From: Leucothrix pacifica
GTDB lineage: Bacteria; Pseudomonadota; Gammaproteobacteria; Thiotrichales; Thiotrichaceae
NCBI RefSeq assembly: GCF_003172875.1
Contig: NZ_QGKM01000041.1
Span: 33,572 to 97,571, forward strand
DNA length: 64,000 nt
Direction of reading: 5' to 3'
The notes beneath the pieces are model-generated. The model did no database searches and had not been told where the DNA came from. It saw nothing but the letters and a program-made list of their open reading frames with translations. Below are positions 57,529-64,000 of this stretch, one piece after another; positions within the stretch are counted from its first letter, which is position 1, and the number at the start of each line of letters is the position of its first letter. The translations under genes and the position numbers were made by a program.

Positions 57529-60516
57529 ATGAATCTGAACACGACAGATCAGATCGTAGAAGAATTAAACCGCAAAGTAAGTGACTCCAATCAGCAACTC
57601 AGTGCTAACTTCAGTTGGCTCAAGACTGAAATGAGCCCTTACTTCCTGAGACTAAATCAAGATGAATCCGATGCATTATCACTGCTGGCCCTAAGCCTGC
57701 ATAATCTGGAACGATTTACCCGACTGACACTGGTCGACAGACCTGACTGCCTAATGTTGGCTCAGGTTGATGAAAAAGGGTCGCTGTATCACACACTTCA
57801 TGACCTGCCCGAACGTAATATCAAATATTTAGAAATCACGACTTCTTTTTCGCCGCTGCCGGGCTGTGATAAGAATTTAGAAGTGATGCGTTGTGATTTC
57901 AGCCTTGACACTGAGACGCCAATTACAGAAAAAACAATCACTCAGATCCCCGAAGCAATCAGTCAGCAAGTGACGGATGCGATGCTCGTTTTAGATGCTG
58001 AGTTTAATCTCACTGAAGTGCCCGGACTTCTGCAAACCTTGTGGCTCAATGACGAAGAGTATGTTCGTGACTCTCCGGCAGATCGGGTAGCACGTTTATT
58101 ACACCTATTCCATGCCACAGAACACAATGGCGGTATTTATCTTCGCCGTGAAACGACTAATCATGATGAGTATCGAATTTCATTTGGGGTTACTAACCCG
58201 CCTCATTCTGGTTTTCTTTCACAGCTACTGGAGGTTTTTCAACGCCTCAACATCAGTGTAAAGCGTTCTTATGCGTTGACCATTCACAGTGGAATTTCTC
58301 CTTACTTCTTGTCAACATTCTATGTCAAACCACGCGATAAACAACCACTCAATGCCGGAAGCCCGCTGTATTCTTTACTCAAACGTGAGCTTTATAACAC
58401 TCAAATATTATCCACCGCGTCGACCAGCTACGGACAGCTTGTAGAAACCGGAATGATGACGGGTAATGATGCTACTCTGGTCTCGGCGATGATTGGCTTT
58501 TGCCACACTAATCTCGCTCATAGCGCACCGGATATTTATGACTTGGAAAGCATTATGCCAGCTTTTCATAATAACCCTGACATCACCACACAGCTGGTCA
58601 AACTCTTTTACACACGTTTTGACCCGGAGCTAGACACGCTAAGCCGTAAGGATGACTACGAAAGTACGCTCAAACAGACGCTGGAATTTGTTGAGTCCTT
58701 CAATTCGGGCCGCAGAGTTTTGGATAACTATCGTCGTACTATTTTCCGCTGTGCGACATCCTTTATTCGCTTCTGTCTGAAGACCAATTTCTTTGTACCA
58801 GAAAAGCACGCGCTCGCGTTTAGATTAGATCCAAAATATCTTGAAGACTTAGAGCCTCATTTTACTAAAGACCTTCCTGCTGATCGTCCGTTCCGTATCA
58901 CATACTTCGCAGGGCGTCGCGGATCTGGTTATCACATTGGTTTTTCTGATATTGCGCGCGGTGGATGGCGTACCCTGATCACTCAAAGTCGTGACGATTA
59001 CATCACGAGTGCAAGCACTATCTTTAAAGAAAACTATGTACTGGCCCATACACAACATTTAAAAAATAAAGATATTTATGAAGGTGGCTCCAAAATGGTG
59101 GCCATATTAAATATCGATCCTCGCTCAACCGCAGAACAAAGACAGCAGTACTTATATAAACTGCAGTTTGGATTTATCAATGCCTTTTTGGATCTGTACA
59201 TCACTGAAGGTGGTTTAGCGAAAGACACCCGTGTCGTTGACTATTATGGTCAGGATGAGCCCATTGAATTGGGCCCTGATGAAAACATGCATAACGTGAT
59301 GATCGAGCTGATTGCCAAAACAGCAGCAGACAGAGGCTATGTGCTTGGCAGCGGTATTATGTCGAGCAAATTAGTCGGCATTAATCATAAAGACTACGGT
59401 GTTACCTCAATCGGTGTCATTCGATTTGCTGAAGTGACCATGCAGGAAATGGGCATAAATATGCACAATGACCCGTTCAGTGTGAAATTTACTGGCGGAC
59501 CAAATGGCGATGTGGCGGGCAATGCTATGCGTCTACTGTATGAGCGTTGCCCATTAGTCCAGATCAAACTGATCATTGATGGCAGCGGTGCGTTGTTTGA
59601 CCCTGAAGGACTCGATAAAGCAGCGATGAGTAACGTTGTTCTTAAGTCCGATGTGGAAGCATTTGATACCACTGCGTTGCACACGGGTGGATTTATGATC
59701 TACCGCACGCAGACACAAAAGCAAGGCATGAGTGTTCTTTATCGCAAAGTCACCATGACAGATAACGGTCCGGAGGAAGAATGGATATCAACAGATGCCT
59801 TCTACAAACTCTTTAACAACTTAGTATTTACCGTTGAAACCGATTTGTTTATTCCTGCCGGTGGGCGACCTGAGACAATTGATAGCAGCAATGTTGAGCG
59901 TTTCCTTAAGGAAGATGGTAAGCCAAGCGCACAAGTCATTATCGAGGGCGCTAACTCGTTTATCACACCACCAGCGCGAACTTTTCTCCAGCAAAATGGC
60001 GTGGTGATTATGCGGGATGCATCCGCTAATAAATGCGGTGTTATCTCCTCGTCCTACGAGATTATTGCCAACCTGATGTTTAGTGATGAAGAGTTTCTTG
60101 CCTGCAAAGAGGAATATGTCGCTGACGTTATCGATATCCTGAACCACATGGCTGAGCAAGAAGCACGTGCCATTCTAAAGCGGCATCGTGAACTCAAAGG
60201 AACGATCACTTATACTGACCTTTCAAATAAGATTAGCCGCGAAATCAATCAGCACTATGCCAGAATGTTTGAATTCTTTCAGGCAAATCCGGAGCGCTGC
60301 GGTCGACCTGATCACCGTAAGGCTTTACGCACTCACATGCCGGCATTGATCCAAAATAATCCGGGGCTGCATGATCGCATCGACCGTCTACCGGAAAAGG
60401 TGAAGTATGCCATTCTCGCCAGTAAGTTGGCGTCTGCGATGGTTTACGCAGGTAATGATGATAGCTTGTACGAGGACCTGATTGATGCCCAGTTAAAACG
60501 CATCGACTCAAACTAA
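57529..60516 (+). CDS. Large NAD-dependent glutamate dehydrogenase (about 115-kDa class)
   Basis: Catabolic glutamate dehydrogenase giving 2-oxoglutarate, ammonium and NADH. The 995-residue product has a long N-terminal regulatory region (about 1-440) and the catalytic core: ARGGWRTLITQSRDDYI (about 479-495), KNKDIYEGGSKMVAIL (about 514-529), KFTGGPNGDVAGNAM (about 650-664), and IEGANSFITPPARTFLQQNG (about 804-823). The length is close to the fungal GDH2 class and much shorter than the 1600-residue bacterial class. GAGGA lies 8 bp before the ATG. No operon partner. Confidence 0.88.
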   Translation: MNLNTTDQIVEELNRKVSDSNQQLSANFSWLKTEMSPYFLRLNQDESDALSLLALSLHNLERFTRLTLVDRPDCLMLAQVDEKGSLYHTLHDLPERNIKYLEITTSFSPLPGCDKNLEVMRCDFSLDTETPITEKTITQIPEAISQQVTDAMLVLDAEFNLTEVPGLLQTLWLNDEEYVRDSPADRVARLLHLFHATEHNGGIYLRRETTNHDEYRISFGVTNPPHSGFLSQLLEVFQRLNISVKRSYALTIHSGISPYFLSTFYVKPRDKQPLNAGSPLYSLLKRELYNTQILSTASTSYGQLVETGMMTGNDATLVSAMIGFCHTNLAHSAPDIYDLESIMPAFHNNPDITTQLVKLFYTRFDPELDTLSRKDDYESTLKQTLEFVESFNSGRRVLDNYRRTIFRCATSFIRFCLKTNFFVPEKHALAFRLDPKYLEDLEPHFTKDLPADRPFRITYFAGRRGSGYHIGFSDIARGGWRTLITQSRDDYITSASTIFKENYVLAHTQHLKNKDIYEGGSKMVAILNIDPRSTAEQRQQYLYKLQFGFINAFLDLYITEGGLAKDTRVVDYYGQDEPIELGPDENMHNVMIELIAKTAADRGYVLGSGIMSSKLVGINHKDYGVTSIGVIRFAEVTMQEMGINMHNDPFSVKFTGGPNGDVAGNAMRLLYERCPLVQIKLIIDGSGALFDPEGLDKAAMSNVVLKSDVEAFDTTALHTGGFMIYRTQTQKQGMSVLYRKVTMTDNGPEEEWISTDAFYKLFNNLVFTVETDLFIPAGGRPETIDSSNVERFLKEDGKPSAQVIIEGANSFITPPARTFLQQNGVVIMRDASANKCGVISSSYEIIANLMFSDEEFLACKEEYVADVIDILNHMAEQEARAILKRHRELKGTITYTDLSNKISREINQHYARMFEFFQANPERCGRPDHRKALRTHMPALIQNNPGLHDRIDRLPEKVKYAILASKLASAMVYAGNDDSLYEDLIDAQLKRIDSN

Positions 60517-60531
60517 ACAAACCATCGATAT

Positions 60532-60563
60532 GGGGTAAGTGTCACTCAAATGGCATTTACCCC
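60532..60563 (+). other. Hairpin after the glutamate dehydrogenase gene
   Basis: GGGGTAAGTG pairs with CATTTACCCC (10 pairs, one G-T) with a 12-nt loop. No T-run follows, so it may be an mRNA 3' stabiliser or a weak terminator. Confidence 0.35.
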
Positions 60564-60640
60564 TGTCATCGGAAAATAAAATACACCAATAGTTCAGCTG
60601 TTAAACTAAGTCATATCACTAACAATAATAACGGTTGATC

Positions 60641-61213
60641 ATGAATATCGGACTGATTCTATTCGCTTCCATTATCGTCGCCCCTTTACTCTGGGCAATC
60701 GCTATCTATAACCAATTAGTCGCGCTTAAAAATAATGCGAAGAAGTCCTGGAGCAATATTGATGTACTGCTTAAGCAGCGAAACAGTGAGCTACCTAAGC
60801 TGATCGATACCTGTAAACAGCATATGCAGTATGAACAAGAAACACTAGTTCGCGTGGTTGCTGCCAGACAAAATGCAGAAGCGGCGCTAAAAGCGGGTGA
60901 TATGCAGGCGTTAAGCGGCGCTGAGCATCAACTGGAAAGTAGCTTGATGAAGCTATTTGCTGTCGCAGAAGACTACCCGGAGCTCAAAGCGAGTGATGCA
61001 TTCCTGCGCTTGCAAACACGTATTACTTCACTGGAAGACAGCGTCTCAGATCGTCGTGAGTTTTATAATGAAACCGCAGCGGTTATGAATACTCGTCGTG
61101 AACAATTCCCCGATAACATTGTAGCGAATGTGTTCAACTTTGAAGAATTCCAACTAATGGAGTTTCAACTTGACGAACTTGGCGATATCTCTGTTGCTAA
61201 CCAATTCCAGTAA
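60641..61213 (+). CDS. LemA family protein
   Basis: Membrane-anchored helical-bundle protein, 190 residues, of unknown function. The N-terminal span (about 3-22) is followed by the LemA signature YNQLVALKNNAKKSWSNIDV (about 22-41), LLKQRNSELPKLIDTCK and FPDNIVANVFNFEEF (about 157-171). It lies 27 bp before a GIDE-like gene; LemA proteins commonly pair with other small membrane proteins. ATG 60641 is chosen over a TTG two codons upstream. Confidence 0.9.
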   Translation: MNIGLILFASIIVAPLLWAIAIYNQLVALKNNAKKSWSNIDVLLKQRNSELPKLIDTCKQHMQYEQETLVRVVAARQNAEAALKAGDMQALSGAEHQLESSLMKLFAVAEDYPELKASDAFLRLQTRITSLEDSVSDRREFYNETAAVMNTRREQFPDNIVANVFNFEEFQLMEFQLDELGDISVANQFQ

Positions 61214-61240
61214 ACCTAAATAACTCAGACATTTATTAGT

Positions 61241-62077
61241 ATGTACTTGTTTGCTTTTCGTGGAATGCTTGTGGCTATTTTCAGCAGCTTTCTCTATCCG
61301 GCTGCTGCACTATGTTTTCTTTGGTTAATTCCAAGAGAGCAAACTAGCAATGTCTTAGTTATTCTCTCTATATTAAGCTTAATCGCCTCACTCATCTTGT
61401 TTAGAAGGTGGCGCACCCTTAATGACACAGCAACATCAACCCTTAGAACGGTATCACAGGGTTACACAGAGCTAATTGGTTCAGCCATGACCTTTCCGGG
61501 TGAAACAGGCCCCGGACCACTTCATCTACCACCGGTGGTTTGGTTTAGCACACCTAATCAAACCAGCAATCAACATTTTTTAATCAATGATGAATTCGGT
61601 AGTTGCACGATTGCCCCCCGCCAAGCTGAGATTATCACCCCACTTCATTACCGAAGTCAGAATACATTTCGGGCTATTTTTCCCGGACAAACTGTTTATG
61701 TGTTAGGGCAATTAACAACAGTCAGTGGCCACAAAACTGATTTACAGAAACGTGAAGCCGTTCTGAGTTTATTAGGAAGCTGGAAAAAGGATCAACATGA
61801 AATGCTTCGCAGGTTCGACAAGAATGGTGATGGAAGGATTGATTCACAAGAGCTGCTCGTTGCCAGAGGCGCTGCAGAGCACACGATCGATGACCATCTG
61901 GATTATGAATACCAACAGGCTGCAACCCATCTTGTGGACAAACCGAAAGATGGACGCCCATTTATTCTATCGAGTATTCCACTTGACCAACTATTAAAAC
62001 GTTATTCAATGATGATGCTGGGGCATCTTATTGCCTGGCCGGTGCTGGGAGCGTTGGCCTTAGTTTTTTCTGGATAA
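61241..62077 (+). CDS. GIDE-like membrane protein with one EF-hand
   Basis: Predicted inner-membrane protein, 278 residues. Two N-terminal helices (about 9-30 and 36-55), a soluble beta domain (about 65-165) with FPGQTVYVLGQLTTVSGH resembling the GIDE/MULAN BAM-like domain, and a C-terminal helix (about 257-276). Inside it is one canonical 12-residue EF-hand loop DKNGDGRIDSQE (193-204), with Asp 1, Asn 3, Asp 5 and Glu 12 in place for calcium. No RING finger is present. The pairing with lemA suggests joint function; role unknown. Confidence 0.7.
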   Translation: MYLFAFRGMLVAIFSSFLYPAAALCFLWLIPREQTSNVLVILSILSLIASLILFRRWRTLNDTATSTLRTVSQGYTELIGSAMTFPGETGPGPLHLPPVVWFSTPNQTSNQHFLINDEFGSCTIAPRQAEIITPLHYRSQNTFRAIFPGQTVYVLGQLTTVSGHKTDLQKREAVLSLLGSWKKDQHEMLRRFDKNGDGRIDSQELLVARGAAEHTIDDHLDYEYQQAATHLVDKPKDGRPFILSSIPLDQLLKRYSMMMLGHLIAWPVLGALALVFSG

Positions 62078-62115
62078 CTCTGTTCAAGCTAACACTCCCA
62101 AACTAATAACTTCTT

Positions 62116-63582
62116 TTACTCTGCGAGCAAAAAGCGCAACACTAATTCACGTCTTTTATTCTTTCCTCCCAAATTCTTAAGAGGCTCTACATCACCATGC
62201 ATGATAGCCAGACGCTTCATGATAAAGCTTCGGATAGCGGTGTGGGAAATTTCACTCAAATACTCATTATTCAAGCTCCCTTCCCGTAAAGCATCCAAGG
62301 CTGGCACCAGATTCCGTTTAGCAATATTTTGTTGCTCATAGCTCGGCTGGCCTAGAGGATGTCCTTTACTTCGACCTTCTGTATACTCTTCGTAGCGCAG
62401 TCTCAACCATGCCTGTAACTGCAAAGCACCTGTAGGATCAGTTTCTGCATAGTCAGCGTAAGTCATGCCGCTGAAATCATTTAAATATGCATGATAATGG
62501 AAATTCCTGATTCCCAGCGATAAATGAGCAATGTCAGATGGAATGTTTCCGCGTAAGTCACTTATCAGCAGCTCACTTACCTTTCCATCGCTGCCAATCA
62601 GCTTATTGGCGTCAGATCCAGTATCAACTTCACCATATTCTACAACTTCATGTCCTTTTTCATGAGCGAACGACAGTATCGTTACCACACCGTCATCAGC
62701 CATATTCCCGCCTATTCGCGCTGGATAGAGAAGTACCTGAGGAGCATCATTACCGTCAACCTGCCGTAAAGTATTTCCGGAAATCACTCCACCGGTCAGA
62801 AGACCCGCTATCGAAATAGAATGTGAGCCTTTCGTAGTAATGTCATTATTAATTATTCGCAGATTACGATGCATTCCATCACTTGCGAATATTCCTTGCA
62901 ATGGCCCGTTTGGTGCAACAATTTGACAACTACGAATGCAAACATCACTCATTATGGTGCCTGCTAACTGGTCTCCAATTCGCCGCTTTTTGCCATTCAC
63001 TATCTTATGCTTAGCTGGCGGTATTAATTGGATGGCATCACGATGTGCATCATCGTAGGTACGGTGGTCAGTAATTTTTAAATTATTCACCATCACATTG
63101 TCATGCCAAACTCTTACAGCATCCGTCTGAGCCTCTTCTACTAACTCAATGTCATGCTTGCCAGAGAATAGTACCGTTGTTTCACCAATTTCTTCATCGC
63201 TCTCCCAGCCCATGCAGCTGGCATGACAAGTCTCCTCATCCAATATATACAAGCATTCGTGCTGACGGTTAGGAGGTGTGAGAAATACCTCATTAGATGC
63301 TGCAAGCTCAGTCAATGTCACTGGTAGTTTATCTAGCACTTGCTGTGCTTTATTAGCGCGCTCGGTATAATTTTTGAAATTGGTTTTAGCAGTTGAAATC
63401 TTTAACGCGACATCGTTATCCGACTTTTCAATGGCTTCTAAACGCTTTATATAAGCTGGAAGGTAGTGCTCACTATTCGGATTTAAATATTTCTCTGTTT
63501 GCTCAATCGCTTCCCTTGCTTTCTTCAATTCACGAACATGATGATGATAAAGCGTGTGTGTTGTAATGAGGCCATTATCCAT
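62116..63582 (-). CDS. Orphan protein with parallel beta-helix core
   Basis: I do not recognise this 488-residue protein. Residues 1-90 are helical, probably coiled coil. Residues about 135-290 show repeated short hydrophobic strands with Asn turns (VMVNNLKITDHRT, LRIINNDITTKGSHSISIAG, GVISGNTL), typical of a right-handed beta-helix as in pectate-lyase-like proteins. An HEKGH sequence (307-311) fits the HExxH metal-protease pattern but may be chance. The C-terminal 120 residues are helical. No signal peptide or membrane span is seen. GGGAG precedes the ATG. It stands alone beside the rRNA operon. Confidence 0.6.
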   Translation of the reverse strand: MDNGLITTHTLYHHHVRELKKAREAIEQTEKYLNPNSEHYLPAYIKRLEAIEKSDNDVALKISTAKTNFKNYTERANKAQQVLDKLPVTLTELAASNEVFLTPPNRQHECLYILDEETCHASCMGWESDEEIGETTVLFSGKHDIELVEEAQTDAVRVWHDNVMVNNLKITDHRTYDDAHRDAIQLIPPAKHKIVNGKKRRIGDQLAGTIMSDVCIRSCQIVAPNGPLQGIFASDGMHRNLRIINNDITTKGSHSISIAGLLTGGVISGNTLRQVDGNDAPQVLLYPARIGGNMADDGVVTILSFAHEKGHEVVEYGEVDTGSDANKLIGSDGKVSELLISDLRGNIPSDIAHLSLGIRNFHYHAYLNDFSGMTYADYAETDPTGALQLQAWLRLRYEEYTEGRSKGHPLGQPSYEQQNIAKRNLVPALDALREGSLNNEYLSEISHTAIRSFIMKRLAIMHGDVEPLKNLGGKNKRRELVLRFLLAE

Positions 63583-63764
63583 AATAACTCCCTTTTATTA
63601 GGCTGGTTTCTACTATAGCCGATTGGTCGTAGTGATGAGGCATTTAGTTTGAAACGACCACTGATATTCTTCACATAACAAAACAGATAGTTCAAAGATA
63701 ACGACTAACACGCTGACTACCAAGCATCCCGCCCTGCGTAATGCTATGTCATCTATTCCGGGCA

Positions 63765-63804
63765 TAAAAAAAGCCCTGTCACAGACTAAACTGCAACAGG
63801 GCTT
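63765..63804 (-). terminator. Terminator of the rRNA operon
   Basis: On the minus strand the perfect stem AAGCCCTGT / ACAGGGCTT (63796-63804 and 63771-63779) with a 16-nt loop is followed by TTTTT. It begins about 9 bp downstream of the 5S rRNA. Confidence 0.93.
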
Positions 63805-63812
63805 CCTATTAA

Positions 63813-63931
63813 ATCCTGGCAATGACCTACTTTCACATGGGGAAGCCCCACACTATCATCGGCGATGACACTTTTCACTTCTGAGTTCGGGATGGGATCA
63901 GGTGGTTCAATGTCTCTATGGTTACCAGGAA
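63813..63931 (-). rRNA. rrf: 5S ribosomal RNA
   Basis: Complete 5S rRNA of about 119 nt on the minus strand. Terminal helix TTCCTGG / CCAGGA and the conserved blocks CCCGAACTCAGAAGTGAAA and GATGATAGTGTGGGG are present and in the right order. Ends are set by alignment in mind to the Escherichia coli 5S. The 23S and 16S genes should lie beyond the right edge. Confidence 0.96.
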
Positions 63932-64000
63932 AACCGGTGTGTGATGCTGTCGCCCCCTCAGGAGTCACACCATCACGAATAAGTAATAATCCAGCAGTCT
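63932..64000 (-). other. 23S-5S spacer (partial)
   Basis: Sequence upstream of the 5S on the minus strand, up to the window edge. It contains complementary GGTGTGTGATG / ACACCATCAC segments that could form a processing stem. The 23S 3' end is not reached. Confidence 0.6.

Overview
The window looks like a chromosomal segment of a free-living gammaproteobacterium with moderate to low GC. A relative of the Thiotrichales / sulfur-oxidiser group is my guess, at low confidence. Reasons: a complete ccmABCDEFGHI cytochrome c maturation operon in gammaproteobacterial order, a fused ATP sulfurylase/APS kinase, ammonia-dependent NadE, RfaH with an ops element, and a pair of S-adenosylhomocysteine (SAH) riboswitches. 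No plasmid, prophage or CRISPR signals were seen.

Region 1 (1-26354, all minus strand) is one large surface-polysaccharide locus of the Wzx/Wzy type. Transcription runs from right to left. It starts with rfaH and a perfect JUMPStart/ops element, then GDP-mannose/GDP-fucose genes (manB, manC, gmd, fcl). Next is a CDP-3,6-dideoxyhexose set (E3 reductase, rfbF, rfbG, rfbH, a CDP-hexose 4-reductase/epimerase). A visibly AT-rich core follows: GT2, an APH-like kinase, Wzx flippase, EpsG-like Wzy polymerase, a nucleotidyltransferase/P-loop kinase fusion, and two GT4 transferases, one with an 11-bp G tract. The end of the locus carries a WecG/TagA-type transferase, an SDR epimerase, a small initiating phosphoglycosyl transferase, a WbpM/CapD-like 4,6-dehydratase, the Wza-like exporter and a Wzc-like tyrosine kinase cut by the window edge. 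An IS1-type transposase remnant lies between the dideoxyhexose genes and the AT-rich core.

Region 2 (26688-39011) is mainly housekeeping: sat-cysC, a Uma2-type nuclease, pgk and tkt, rmlA-rmlC, and a methyl-cycle block metK - ahcY - metF. metK and ahcY each have their own SAH riboswitch, and metF has a different, highly structured leader. A converging acyltransferase-3 gene follows.

Region 3 (39155-48383, minus) is the ccmABCDEFGHI operon (including the small ccmD) followed by a large MscS-type channel.

Region 4 (48566-63582) is a mosaic of short units: a YgiB/YgiC-like pair, a NarL-type two-component system, a c-type cytochrome with a cysteine hexapeptide repeat overlapped by an unfamiliar gene, an aldose epimerase, a YHS-domain protein, nadE, a ~1000-residue NAD-glutamate dehydrogenase, a LemA plus GIDE-like membrane pair, and an orphan beta-helix protein. 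The window ends with a terminator and 5S rRNA on the minus strand, the distal end of an rRNA operon that continues past the right edge.
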